This document shows, in pieces, positions 34,925 through 45,999 of a DNA stretch of 64,000 bases; position 1 is the stretch's first letter; every line of letters begins with the position of its first letter. Source of the DNA: Polytrichum commune (lineage: Eukaryota > Streptophyta > Polytrichopsida > Polytrichales > Polytrichaceae). The notes beneath the pieces are model-generated. The model had not been told where the DNA came from and searched no databases. It was given only the letters and a program-made list of their open reading frames with translations. The stretch is from contig OX485805.1 in NCBI GenBank assembly GCA_950295325.1, positions 10,108,501-10,172,500 on the forward strand. Direction: 5' to 3'. The translations under genes were made by a program, and so were the position numbers.

Positions 34925-35640
34925 ATAAAATAAAACACTCTAACCCCATCAACACTAATTCTGAATTTTTTGACAAAGAGTGTTAGAGGATATTGGAAGA
35001 TATATTGGAGATCTTCCTTTATCATTGTTTTTTTCATACCCTTACTAACACTATATTCAAACGTGTAACTTCAACATATTACCATATATAATATTAAGTG
35101 TTTGAGTTTACATTTGATGTGACTTACTTTCATAGTGGTATTAGTATTGAGTAGATGCGTTCGTATTTAGTGTAGTGACACTACAACACAATAACACGAA
35201 GTCGTGGACATGTTCTGTTCAACTTTCATTGACTAGGTACAACTACATTTGATTAGATTTTTCGTCAAACATTTGTTTTAAACAAATAAAGTTCACTACA
35301 TTTTTTGGCAGGGCAAATCGCCAAAAACTTTAGTTACAAAACACAATTACAAAAAATATGATATTTAGTGTTTGATACACTAACTACAACGCATACACTA
35401 AATATCAATAACCATATGAAAGTAAGTAACATTAAATGTAAACTCGAACAATAAATATCATCTATGGTAATATGTGGAATGTTCATGTGTGGATTTAGTG
35501 GATGTTAGTAAGGATGTGAGAAGAAGAAATATATGTGAGAGTAGAAGGTAGCAACACATTTATGTCTAACACTACTTGTCAAAAAATTGAAAATTAATGT
35601 TGAGCATGGTAGGGTGGTAGCAACACTAAATATAATGAAA
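34925..35640. mobile_element. Foldback element with roughly 250-bp imperfect inverted arms
   Basis: The left arm (about 34925-35200) and the reverse complement of the right arm (about 35375-35640) align over blocks such as GAATTTTTTGACAA.(G/T)AGTGTTAGA, CTTACTAACA, CATATTACCATA and GTTTACATTT(G/A)ATGT.ACTTACTTTCATA. The central loop of about 170 bp is unique. There is no ORF. This resembles a non-autonomous foldback or MULE-type MITE. Exact ends and TSD are unclear. Confidence 0.7.
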
Positions 35641-35704
35641 CACACACCTCATATTTTGTGTAGTTATTTAATAGCGGAATTAGCAAGGTCATTTGATGGT
35701 TGGG

Positions 35705-37807
35705 TGTGAGCCCAAAAGGGTGCCCACATTTAGTCTTAGACCCTTGAAACGTTAGTTGATGCACTTTGAAGTAGCATGTTACTTCACAAAAATATAAAAA
35801 GAGTGAAATGTTAGTCTTAGAAGTACCATGTTGTAAGAGGCTAGGATGTGAGTTGTTATTGTGTTTTTACCTTCGGAAGGATTTGAGTGAATGAGGATAG
35901 GTAAGGAGAACTTGGATTGAGTAGTTAGTGAGTAGGCTAGTACAAATGGATGGAGACAACCAAAGTGACTCAAGAGGCAAGTGCATTCGAATTGGGATGA
36001 ATGGAGGATCACATGGAGCGCACAAGTGGACCACCTCATCATGGCCACTTAATGGGGAAGGCCCAAGGAAGAATGCAAGGTGGAGGATAAGCAAATTCTC
36101 AAAGCACCAATCAAATCACGAGTTAAGCATCGTGGTTTGAATTAAGTGGTGAGCGACGATTTGGGAAAATAAGGGGAGAAAGTTATGGCGGCGGAAAGCG
36201 AAGGAGGCTAAGTTTGGGTTGAAGCATCCCAAGTTTGGTAAAGTGTGGTAGGTAGAAAGCCAAGGCTAGTTAAATGTTCGAATTAGGATCCTTGTTGATC
36301 ATTTGAGGGAGGAAGGCTTAGAAGATAGGATTGGCGCCTACTAAGTAGGAGGAAATCTCAAGGGCTTATCGTGAGCCTTGAGGGTGCTCACCCCCTCAAG
36401 CTTACTATATAATCCCTCATTATTCCCTCACTCATCCTCTCTTTCCTTTGTGCTCCAAGGCACCCCACGAGTTATAAGTGTGGGTGTGGGAAGCCATATT
36501 GGAGCACATGTGTGTGCTTAGTTTTTAGTTTGAGAGCCAAGGCTTGTTAGCCTTGAAGAGGGCTTGACCTCTTGGTAGAATTAGTGTTGACGTGAAGGAT
36601 TTTAAAGTTAATTCATGATTCCAATTTGTGGTACTTAAAGTTCATGTTTTGAATACACGTGGTTGCAAGTTCCATGTTTAAGAGTTGAGCACTTGATGTT
36701 GTGATGAGTGCAAAAATATACTTGTGTGGATTAGTTAGTCTTAGTGAAGTTAGGAAATTCTCTCTCCCCCTCTCCTCTCTAGGATTTTAGGATTTTAGGA
36801 TTAGAGAAGAATTGTGTGATTAGAAAGGGATTGTTAGTAGAATTAGGGAAATTAGGTAGGAAGATTAGTTAAGGGCTTGAATAATTAGTGAGGTAGTTGG
36901 GGATTACAACTACAAAGTTGTGGGTTCATGAAGGAGCTGGGTTTATGAAGGAGCTGGGTTTGTTTAGTTAGAAAGTAAAGAGCTGGGTTTATGAAGGACC
37001 TGGGTTTGTTTAGTTAGAAGCTAAGAAGCTGGGTTTATGAAGGAGCTGGGTTTATGAAGGAGCTAGGTTTATGTAATTAGAAAGTAAAGAGATGGGTTCA
37101 TGAAGGAGCTTAGTAGATAGCCTACCTAATTAGCTCATAGACAAGTAGTTAGTTACATTATGCTAGTTAGTGTTATGTGTGGCTTTCACAAGTAAATGTA
37201 TTTGAGATTGACTATAGAGAAGAGTGTTTTTTTTTAACACTTGCATCCTCTCTTTAAAAATAAACCACGTGCACAAATTAATGGAGAATGTGGAGCACTC
37301 TCGCGATGGCAAGACAAAGGAAGCAAAGACCAAAGGTGCGAGGGAGAGATTGACATAAGTCACATAAGTATTTCTTAATACTTAAAGGCTTATGTACGGT
37401 ATGGAGACACCAAGTGAGACCTCTTATAGTAGCGATACGGAATACACAAGTGATAGTTCAAGTGGTAGTATAGAGTCAACGGCACGGACTCCATTTAGGA
37501 GAGGGATATCCTTAAGGGCTTGTGTAGCTAAAGCGGCCGGATGGACGTTAGAAGCAAACAAAGACAAAATAGCACCCGAGCATAAGGAGGTTAAAATAAC
37601 ATAGTTAACTTGTGCATTCTCCACATACGTATTGAAATTGTACATTGAGTTGTTAAAAGTGAAATTCCAGTTAAATCCAAGACCACTTGAAGGGTGAACC
37701 TTGCACTATGGACTCATCCAAGTCCAAATCCAATACCGCGGAGGAATGTGAGCCCAAACCCACTACTCGGACTACGGACGCTTAAGGGTGGGGGGTTTGG
37801 CCTCACA
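35705..37807 (+). mobile_element. Element J1: 2103-bp TGTGAG..CTCACA element
   Basis: TG..CA element with 5-bp duplication TTGGG (35700-35704 and 37808-37812). Both termini match J2 (TGTGAGCCCAAAA.GGTGCCCAC at the left, ACGCTTAAGGGTGG.GGGTTTGGCCTCACA at the right). No internal direct LTR pair is seen. It carries internal tandem units (GAAGGAGCTGGGTTTATG, about 36925-37110) and a small ORF near the right end. It is best read as a solo LTR or small non-autonomous LTR-type element. Confidence 0.85.
37392..37604 (+). CDS. Small conserved ORF in J1 (about 70 aa)
   Basis: The frame ends at a TAG near 37602. It encodes a Ser/Thr-rich start, then RGISLRACVAKAAGWTL and a charged tail. J2 encodes RGISLRTCVAKAAGWTL at the same relative place in an otherwise diverged frame. 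This is conservation above the background of the two elements. Function unknown: perhaps a Gag leader peptide, or a short protein of the element. No signal peptide or membrane segment is visible. Confidence 0.45.
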   Translation: MYGMETPSETSYSSDTEYTSDSSSGSIESTARTPFRRGISLRACVAKAAGWTLEANKDKIAPEHKEVKIT

Positions 37808-37812
37808 TTGGG

Positions 37813-38183
37813 GCGACGAAGAGCCATGCTAAATATGGATTATCTATTACGAGCATGAAGCGGGAAAGTGCGTCAGAAGGTTTGAATTAAGGGTCAAATG
37901 AAATTCCGGCGAAAAAGGCATCCAAAGAGGAAGGCCAAGGCGGAGGCAAGTAGTATAAAGTCCGAGGAATGCTATTCTGTGAGCGGTGAGCGGTGAGCAA
38001 TAACTTCTACAGTTTTTAGAAATTTTGTATTGAAAATAAAGCCCTATAATCAGGACTAGAGCAAGAATTTGAGAACTTTTGAGCTCTATGACCGCGGTTT
38101 TCACTGAAAACTTGAAAGTTTTATAACACAATTTTTATTAAAGGGGCCTATATCCATGACAATTCCTGGGAGCTCAAGATACT
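37813..38183. other. Unassigned stretch between J1 and solo LTR I
   Basis: No supported ORF or repeat. It may be downstream flank of gene M. Confidence 0.4.
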
Positions 38184-38188
38184 TTGTA

Positions 38189-39307
38189 TGTCGCGCACCT
38201 CTCCATGAGGAGTGCCCGAAACACCATGGGCACAAGGGGGACCCCGGAGTGACACCCGGGACTTGTGGCGCCGTTGGTGAGAGGGCCCAAGTGATCCTAG
38301 TGTGGGTGAGGGCCCCGGGCGTTGGGAACGCCTCCCACCCACGGAGACTAGGATTCACAAGGGTAAGGCCATGAGTTATGCGTAGCTCATGGCGTGGTGA
38401 TTTTAGAATGCTCAAGATCACCTCAATCGGAGGTGTGAGCTAGGAGTTATGGCCATTTGAGTGGGGTGCTGTCCCGGGACAGCGCCCTGGTACAGCAGTG
38501 CCTGGGGGTGATTCCCGGGACTGCCAAGGTTCAAACAGGCATAACTTCCTCAAGACTTGCCCGAATGGGGCAAGCGAGGAGTCCATCGGCATCTACGTGA
38601 AGCGTAGATGAGGATGGAGTGGTTGGTTGTTATGATCAGACATCATACAAGGAAGTTATGATGGTCTGAAGCTGCTGGGGGGGTTCTAGGCCCAGCAGCT
38701 AAAGGAAAATGTCCACTTGGCCCCAACTCTTGGTAGAGAGACAAGAGGTTGGTTGGCGGTGGGGTAGGGGCCCCGTGTAGAGTCCTAGAGGCTTATATGG
38801 GTGAGGTGGTGTGGCCTCACCCACCCGAGGCCGAACGGCACGGCCTCCATGGGCTTTGGCCCATTGTGAGGCCATAGTTGCCTAGTATGGTTCGGGTTGT
38901 TGTAGTGTTGCTCCGGCAACACGATGATCAACATAGGATTGGACTTCCATGGATGGAAGTCCACATCAAAGAAATGGGTTACCGATTAAGGGGTGAGTCC
39001 CGAAAGCAAAGTAGGAGGGTTGGTTCCCCTTCTATGAACTATATGGTCCGGGGTAAGAGGAGCTAACCATTAGCATCATGGCGGTATGCGAAGGGTTAGC
39101 GCTCGTAACCTTTGCTAGAAAGGAAAATTGGCAAGATTGTCAAGGGGGGCTAGCAAGGGTTGCGACACCCTCCTATGAACTATATGGTCCGGGGTAAGAG
39201 GAGCTAACCATTAGCATGGCGGAATGTGAAGGGTTAGCGACTCGTAACCTTTGCTAGAATTGAAAATTGGCAAGATTGTCAAAGGGGGGCTAGCAAGGGT
39301 TGCGACA
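38189..39307 (+). mobile_element. Solo LTR I with a duplicated 3' end
   Basis: An LTR of the C/G/H family, coding orientation +, starts TGTCGCGCACC at 38189. A normal LTR end (GGGTTGCGACA) is reached at 39167, but the last 140 bp are then repeated (39168-39307). Only after the second copy does the 5-bp duplication appear: TTGTA at 38184-38188 and 39308-39312. No internal region or second LTR is present. It lies 29 bp past the gene M stop codon, in its 3' flank. Confidence 0.9.
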
Positions 39308-39335
39308 TTGTATGATCAAGAAGGTCGCCATTACT

Positions 39336-39556
39336 TCAATCACTGCTACATAGAGGGCTCGACACTGCTTCTAAATCAAAGTAGCGTAGAACTCGAGGGT
39401 CAACATGATTTTTAGGAGTGAAGAAGGATGTCGAATTCCCAGAGCTACCATGGGCATACGCCAAGGCCATGGCTTCAGCATATACAGGTAAGCCACGAGG
39501 ACTTGGGGGCGGCGACGGAAAGTACCAAGTTGAAGGTGGAGTTCGTAGTGGTCTCC
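39336..39556 (-). pseudogene. Gene M, last exon (C-terminus)
   Basis: Predicted from acceptor AG at 39558-39557, in phase with the previous exon, to a natural TGA at 39338-39336. It encodes a Pro/Ser-rich segment then NHVDPRVLRYFDLEA. No catalytic motif is visible. Solo LTR I begins only 29 bp later in gene direction, so the coding end itself is undamaged. Confidence 0.6.
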
Positions 39557-39672
39557 CTGAATTTGTCAAACTGCCATGTTCAGAGCAAGATTTAGAGATG
39601 GACAAAGGATGGATTACAAGTAAGAGATAAATAGAAAACAATATCAACCAACGAAGGCGTGGACTTACTCAC

Positions 39673-39858
39673 ATATATCGTGCAAAGGGGCATCTGGAAT
39701 GGCCTCATCATCATCACTCAGGTCGCCCGCAGTAGAGAAAGTCGAAGCATTTGGAGGTGGAACTGCCAGGGGTTCAAGGACTTCAGAAAAGAGCATAGAG
39801 TCGCTCTCTAAAGCCAGAATGTGGCGATTACATGCACGGGCTGCGCGAATAGTAGCTC
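39673..39858 (-). pseudogene. Gene M exon: SAM-binding side of DNA methylase-like domain, part 2
   Basis: The exon has acceptor AG at 39860-39859 and donor GTGAGT at 39672. It reads GATIRAARACNRHILALESD, completing the glycine-rich loop begun in the preceding exon (DLTAST|G). Together these give the D-x-T-x-S-T-G-A-T..AA..NR..LALE.D pattern of motif I in amino-methyltransferases of DNA (N6-adenine/N4-cytosine). An acidic stretch (GDLSDDDEAIPD) follows. Phases across the intron (39941-39859) match. Confidence 0.65.
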
Positions 39859-39941
39859 CTGGAGAAATGGGATAAATTAGGACATGAAACATGGTATGAA
39901 AATTAAAAGTAAAAAAGGAAGGAGAAGTGGGTATGAGGTAC

Positions 39942-40224
39942 CTGTGGAAGCGGTTAGGTCGGCGACAATACCATCTGGAGGAGATAATCCATGCACAAAG
40001 AGCTTCATGAGAACATCAGATTTCTCCTTCGGGCCTCGCCATGGCGAACCATCGCTTTTACGAATCAGCTGGGTCTCGGATGTGACAAGATTGAAGAGGA
40101 CATCATCACACGCTAAGTCCACCTAAGGGACTGAAGGGTCTGGAGTGATCGTGAGGATCTTTGGCTGCCTAGCCTTAGAAGTAGGGACAGATCTGACTAT
40201 AAGAATAGCCTTGAACTTCAAAGT
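39942..40224 (-). pseudogene. Gene M exon: methylase-like, with in-frame TAG
   Basis: The acceptor is AG at 40226-40225 and the donor GTACCT at 39941. The frame reads TLKFKAILIVRSVPTSKARQ, then meets a TAG at 40125-40123. It reopens at once as VDLACDDVLFNLVTSETQ.. WRGPKEKSDVLMKLFVH..GIVADLTAST. Because both sides look coding, the TAG is most simply a nonsense mutation. The last residues begin the motif-I loop completed in the next exon. Alternatively the exon could be spliced around the stop, but no good donor or acceptor was seen. Confidence 0.6.
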
Positions 40225-40345
40225 CTGCAAAGGTAAATCAAATAATCAGCTAAGTCTTAAGAAGAAAAATCGGAACAGAAGAAAAAACTTAGTTAAAATA
40301 GTAGGAAAGAGAGAAGGACAAGAAACAAATATTTTTGGCTGGCAC

Positions 40346-40678
40346 GAGGGGATTGGCAAGGTGCAAATAATTGATGATGGTCCACTCGTCAAGAACCTTC
40401 ATCTTGTAATTCTTGAAAAATGATGAAATCTCCTTGCGAACCATGGGACTGTCGGGGTAGAAAAGAATGAAGGCTCCATCGTCATGCAAGTAGGAATATG
40501 CAAATCCCATGGTCACTTTAAGAAAAGTATCGGAGTACTCATTCCAAGGTGAGATTTGAGACGGGGGATTAGAAACTCCAGGAACTCTCTGCCCGTCAGG
40601 GTACTCAGCAATAAGCAAGTCCACTGCAGGTTTCTGAATGAGTTTGCCATCAAAGTAGAAGTGGCGTCCAATGCCAAC
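40346..40678 (-). pseudogene. Gene M exon: methylase-like core
   Basis: 111 codons with acceptor AG at 40680-40679 and a weak donor at 40345. It reads VGIGRHFYFDG, VDLLIAEYPDG, then SNPPSQISPWNEY and AYSYLHDDGAFILFYPDSP. Placement before motif I matches a permuted amino-MTase order (motif IV first). Where a canonical (D/N/S)PP(Y/W) should follow the hydrophobic strand there is AEYPDG instead, and SNPPS lies further on. Catalytic competence is therefore doubtful. Confidence 0.55.
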
Positions 40679-40825
40679 CTAAACCGGAGAGGAATGTAAG
40701 TCCTAGGAGTTCTGAGCTAGAACTTGACATTGAAAAAATGCCACAAAAATCCAACTACCAACCTACAACATGACATTGAAAAAATGAAAGCAATACTGTA
40801 GTGAATTGGAAAATTAGGGGGAGAC

Positions 40826-41139
40826 CTTGTTCAGAAAGTAAACAATGTCTTCGTAGTTGGTGCTGAATTTTCCAGTGATTGTCTTCTCCTCCACAATACG
40901 AACAAAAGAATCATTTACAAGAAGTTGCTGAGAAGTATATGCGGTTGACAATGCAACAGCCTTCACCTTCATGGGATGACGCTTAGGGGGAGACAAGAAC
41001 GTGGTGGCAGTACTGGATTCCGGGACATCAACTTTCTGGCGCTTCGTAATTGGCTCTGCTAGAAGTACTGAAGGACTCGGTGGTGATGCAGGAAGTCTAG
41101 ATGCACTTGAAGCAAGTGCAGCATCTGCTGCAGAGAAGA
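40826..41139 (-). pseudogene. Gene M exon 4, downstream half (after E3)
   Basis: Resumes exactly in the phase left at 45248 once E3 and one TSD copy are set aside. It encodes an Ala/Ser/Pro-rich linker with a basic patch (KRQKVDV, possible nuclear localisation). Then comes NDSFVRIVEEKTITGKF and a donor GTCTCC at 40825. The intron to 40679 is 147 bp. Confidence 0.6.
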
Positions 41140-41792
41140 GGGGTTGTGGGAGTCCAAATTCGACGGAAAGACGGAAATACGGAAATACGGATTCCATTTC
41201 CGTATTTTTCCTTGTTTATCTGAAGGTAATAGGGTCTTTTAGGTTAAAATTAGTTGTACTAGGAAATAGAGTATTCTAACCCCGCCTTGTGCGATAAAAC
41301 GACTTAAAATAAGTACTATGACCGGTCCATCAAATAGGATGGGCGGACCATGTAATCATGATCCGAACCATTGGTCCGGACCAAGTAACGGACGCGCCAA
41401 GATTACCCAACGGCCCGGAAGTGGCGGTTATAACGGATTTATGACGGTTGGGGGAAGACCGTCGGAAAACCGTTATAACCGTTTTTCGTTAATCCAAACG
41501 GTAACAGGGGAAGGTTATTTAGGAGTCCCTTCCTTCTCCTTCCTACTTTTTTCTGATTCACAAACGACGAAATTGCTGAGAGAACGAGTGGTGAGGTTGT
41601 TGTCATTTCGAGCCGCCAGCAGTTGGATTGCTGGGACTCAACACTTTTCAGTCACCGGCAGTTGGCTTGCCGGGACCCTGTAGCAGTAGACGGAAGAGAA
41701 GAAATCCGGAAGAGAGAGAGAGTTTGCAAGCCGGAAGGTTAGAGGGGAGAGAGTTCCCGTACTTGAGACGGAGGTTGAGGAAAGAGAGGAAG

Positions 41793-42640
41793 ATGCCGGA
41801 AATACAGGAAGAAGATCAGAGGGAGCTCATCCCAATCCCGCTCAAAGCTCTCATACCTGCAATTCCAAGGGAGGACATGGAATTGCAGGAGTTGGCGGAG
41901 GATCTCCGGGTTATGGGCTGTGTGGGATTGCTTGCCAAAGCCTGGAACCTCCGCGCGGAAAACACCCTCCGGGAATTTAAATTTGAGAGAGGTAATCAGT
42001 GGTTAGGGACCAAGAGGAGGGATCCGGATAATTGGACTCCGGATGTGTGGAATAGAGTTTATGGGTTCCCGAGGGGAATTGCAGAGGGATGGGCCGGCCG
42101 CCGCGATGGCTTATTCACCGGGAAGTTTAGAGGGGACGCGGACCCAAAGGACGGATTCCACCCAGGGAATTGCCGGAATCTAAGGGAGCGGAGAGTGCAA
42201 GAGTTTCTCCTACCCATCCTTAATCCGGACAAGCCAAAGCGGATTAGCCTCACCATGGCTAATACCCTGTTTGGTGCCATGTCCGGAGTCCGGCCAGTGA
42301 ACTGGGGGCTGATTATTCAGGAGATAGTAGGACGGGCCCTCCCCCATATAGGCCGGAAACCCTCCTTCCTCTCCCCCTTCATTCTGCACCTCTATCAGCA
42401 CTTTGACTGTTTCACGGCCGAGGAGGAGGACCTGCTGACGATAGCGGCGGACGAGGTCACCTACAAGCTCCATCCGGAAGTTGGGGACTTCGAGACAGAA
42501 ACTTCCAGCAACCCCGTCATTCCGGACCTCCCTCGTCACCCGGAAGCCCGCCGCCAGCCGTCTCGAGGCCATTCTCTCCTCCTCCTCCTCCTCCTCACCA
42601 ACATCCGGAAGCCGGACCCAGCCGGGAGACCCCATGGCGA
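41793..42640 (+). pseudogene. E3 ORF, N-terminal part (plant mobile-domain-like, uncertain)
   Basis: The ATG at 41793 opens MPEIQEEDQRELIPIPLKAL. About 250 codons of globular sequence follow (CVGLLAKAWNLRAENTLREF, LNPDKPKRISLTMANTLFG, KPSFLSPFILHLYQHFDCF). The style recalls the globular N-terminal domains of plant 'putative gypsy-type transposon' or mobile-domain proteins, but I cannot confirm a family. Beyond about 42500 the frame becomes low complexity (poly-Leu from a CTC repeat), and homologous sense moves to another frame. At least two frame changes near 42500-42650 separate it from the next block. Confidence 0.5.
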
Positions 42641-42643
42641 AAT

Positions 42644-43867
42644 GTGGATCTATCCGCTTGGGACTTTCCGGAGAATCCGTTCAAACGGTTCCAGGAGGGG
42701 ATGGAGGACCTCAAGACCCAGTATTACCGGCTGGAGCACATCGTCAGAGGGGCGAACCATGCTCTGGACGACTGCGGACCCGGAAACATTCTCCGGGAGT
42801 TGGCAAAGAGGGCGGACCGGAAGGAGCTTGAGCAGGCCAAGACGGAGAACGCCCACCTCATCGCACAGGCAGCGGCCATGACTCAGGAGCTGAGCCAGAA
42901 GAGCGAGGAGATCCGGAAGTACCGCGCAAAGCAGGCAATGCTCTTCAGCCGGATCCGGGAGCTGGTGGGTCATCCGGCAGAGATCGTCAACAAGGCGCAT
43001 CTCTACGACCAGATGATGGAGTCCGGAGAACCCGCTTCCGCCAAGCAGACCCTTCCCATCCTCGTGAAGTATTCACGGATGATGAAGGATCTCCTGGCGG
43101 AAATCCAGAAGGTGGTTCCGCCAAGCGGAACACCCCGGAGGGTGCTTTATCCGGGTCCGCCAGGATCACCAACCGGAACCCTCTACGAGGTGGTTGGTGA
43201 AGTGGCCCTGGTTCAGAATCCGCCGTCCTCTGCAGGACCCAGCCAGTAGGGAGGCGGCTCCCGGCCTGGTAGTACCGGAGGGGCTCCGGAAAGGGTCCGT
43301 TCTCCCCAGGTGAGGCGGAAGAGCACCGGGTCGGTCCGATCCGGAAGGGGCCAGTCCCCTGTTCCGCGGAACTCGGATAGGTCCCGGACTCCGGATAGGG
43401 CTAGGACGCCGATCCGACACCAGGCTTCTGATCGGGAGGCAACTCCGAGTAGGGGCAAGGCCCCTATGACCCATGCCTCGCCATCGTCTCCTCCGGACTG
43501 CCAAATGGTCAGTCCCTTTCCTCCGCCACCCTCAAGGGCGGCCTCCAATAGGGATCCGCGGACGGCTTCGATCTCAGGCGGACGGAATCCGGAGCAGGGC
43601 ACCGGAAGCGATCCTTCTCCAGTCCGAAGCATCCGGATGGGGACAGCTTCCGGAGCCCCAGGGACAGTCTCCGGAACACCAGGGACCGCGACCCCGCGGA
43701 CCGAGAGGGCAGCGGATTCGGAGGACGAGGTTGCTCCGTCTCCGAACATGAGGAGGATGCTCACGCGGCTGCAGAAGGCATCGCCGGCAGGGGGCTCATC
43801 CGCCGTCAGCGGGTTAGGGAGTCACTCAAAGGAGGGATCGGCTCCGAAGAAGCACCGGTCTTCTTAG
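42644..43867 (+). pseudogene. E3 ORF, C-terminal coiled coil and Ser/Pro/Arg-rich tail
   Basis: One frame with a single TAG at 43247-43249. Before it: NPFKRFQEGMEDLKTQYYRL and a heptad-rich coiled coil (KRADRKELEQAKTENAHLIA .. QKSEEIRKYRAKQ). After it: an S/P/R/T-rich basic tail ending at 43867. N-terminal globule, coiled coil and basic tail together suggest a structural, Gag-like or mobile-domain protein, not an enzyme. Confidence 0.5.
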
Positions 43868-45247
43868 TTAGGAGAGTAGCTAGATTAATCAGGCAGAATG
43901 GAGGTAGGCAGGTAGGCCTTAGGAGTTTTTGAAGATGAATAATAAAATTCTCTCTTAAGCATGTCAGCGGGAAACCCGGATCTTGATCCGGGAAATCCAG
44001 GAGACCGGGTGTAGTTAGGGTTTTCTCTTAGCGGCGGCCGCTTGGGCCGCCGCCCTCAGTTTAGGGATTTTGAGCCTCTACTTAAGGCTGAATAAGGAGC
44101 TTGAGAAGGGTTCCTTCTCCATTGTTGTATTGTGATTACTCCTACTCTGAATAAATGCCTTAGTTTCTCGCTCCTTGACTTCTCTTGATTGATGTTTGTG
44201 TGCATGATCCGGAGATTGTTAGCGAAAGAGAGAGAGAGCATGAGGGATAGGAGTTTCAGATAGGACATGAGAGAGGAGACCCGGATCAGATCCGGTTATT
44301 ACCTTGTAAATCCTCTCTGGGTGTAGTGGGAGGGAAACCTCACTAATCCGGCAGGTTGAGTAACGTCTAGGTGGGATAGCCGCTGGGAAGGTTGGGTGAG
44401 ATCCGGAAGGGGTCCGGACTTACGCCAATCTGATCTTCTGAAGAGGTCCCACCGCCCTTAGACGGACCAATCCGGATGGTGGTACGGATCGCCCAGTTAG
44501 CCCAGATTGAGTAGAATCCAGGGTAGAGGTAGCCGGATAGATCCGTCGGAAGGAGAAGGGAAGGTCCGCATCAGAGGAGGGTTCCGGGTTGGAGGCCATC
44601 TCCGGAGTGTAGTAGGAAGAGATCCTCATTGTTCCGGATGTCTAGGTAACGTCCCGGTGAGACAGCCGTGGGGAGGATTAGGCAAAGGTCCGGAAGGGAT
44701 CCGGGCTGATCTGATCTTCTGAAGAGGTCTCATCACCGGTGGACGGGACAATCCGGAAAGTGGTACGGGTCACCCACTCATCCCGTCGAGTCAGATCTCC
44801 GGTCGGAATCCGGACTCTTCTGGTCACTGTGGTCCCAAGAAACAATCCGGATCTCTCTGAGTGACCTGCCAGGACGGACCTGATCAATCCGGATTGGTTG
44901 TGAGGGAGTTTCCGGATTCTAATCTTATCAAGGACGTCTTCACCGGAAGAAACCACCTATTCTAGAGGGTAGGCGTAGAGGGGTGAGTAAGCATTATAAT
45001 TAGGACCTAGAAATACCATCCGGAAAGGCACACTCCGGAAAAAGGCTAAGAGTGCCCCAACGACCAAAAATCCGGAAAATAGGGTTTCCGGAAATTTGGC
45101 TAAGGAAGAGGAAATAAGCAGGTACAGAGAGTTCTAGACCTCCTACACTTCACAAAATCCCTAGACGATACTAGGGTCATCCGGACAAACCGGATTAGGC
45201 ACTTAAAACCGCCAATCCGGATATTTTGGTGTTCGCGTGTTCCCACA

Positions 45248-45869
45248 GGGGCGGCGTCCCAACCGGGAAAGTGGCCCTCTGAACCTGATAAGAAACGGAA
45301 GCCTTCTTCTGCCTCAGTTGCCTCTTGGATTTTGAGGCCGGCCGTTGACTGGCAAGCACCTCAAGCGGAGTGTCGACAGTATCCGAGGGAATCCCAGTTC
45401 GAAGGGAAGGTGGTTGGATGGAGTCTCGAAGAACAATGTCAAACGAAGGGGCCTTCGAAGCTGGGCAGTCAAGATACCACCCACATCGCTCCCAGTGCAC
45501 AGAATCCCATGATTTTATGATCCCCTCAGTGAGCATGAAATCCTCACTATCTCTCTCCAAGAAATTAACAAAGAAGGGAGGGGATCTAGAAATAGCCTTG
45601 GAGGGGAAGAGGACATATTTGAAGTACCGGTACAGGACACGGTGTAATGCTGGCTTGAACAAGTATTGGTTGTCGATAGTGTTGTTCTTGTTCACTCCTT
45701 TCTCCATTGCGAATTCGCGGAAGAATGCCGTGTCCCATAATAATATGCGAATCTGCTCAATATAATAAAAAAAGGTCGGAATTGGATCTCGGCCATCAGG
45801 TTGATAGTTGATGGTGGCCTTTTGATCACGCAGGACACCATCGAGAAGCTTTTGTGCTTCCACTGCCAA
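45248..45869 (-). pseudogene. Gene M exon 4, upstream half (before E3)
   Basis: Acceptor AG at 45871-45870, phase 0. It encodes LAVEAQKLLDGVLRDQKA, then TFFYYIEQIRILLWDTAFFR and YKYVLFPSK-like aromatic-rich sequence, with WDSVHWERCGWY further on and a basic KSKRQLRQKK near the end. It is interrupted at 45248 by E3. I do not recognise the domain; it is the central part of M. Upstream intron 45998-45870 is 129 bp with GTATGT..GCAG. Confidence 0.6.
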
Positions 45870-45999
45870 CTGCATAGTACGACAGAGGAGTTATGAACAA
45901 AGAAGATAACAAATTTGCAATGGCCTAGCAATGAAAGTTCAAAAGCCAAAAAACAATTTTTGAGAACTCAACAAAGAGGGCAGGTGGAGAATCACATAC

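Larger units (their letters stand above)
41145..45247 (+). mobile_element. Element E3: 4103-bp TGTGGGA..TCCCACA element carrying an ORF
   Basis: Same termini and same right-hand 1.2 kb as E2. Flanks are GGGGT (41140-41144) and GGGGC (45248-45252), a 5-bp duplication with one mismatch. No internal LTR pair. The extra 2.4 kb relative to E2 holds a plus-strand ORF set (41793-43867). It shares with E2 the ACGGAAATACGGAAATACGG start, the GGCGGCCGC..GGGCCGCC hairpin (about 44033-44055) and AATAAA near 44152. It is inserted in an exon of gene M. Confidence 0.85.

Noticed and set aside
42650-43764. Long minus-strand ORFs opposite the E3 ORF
   Set aside because: Shadows of the GC-rich plus-strand coding sequence; the coiled-coil and tail signals are on the + strand.
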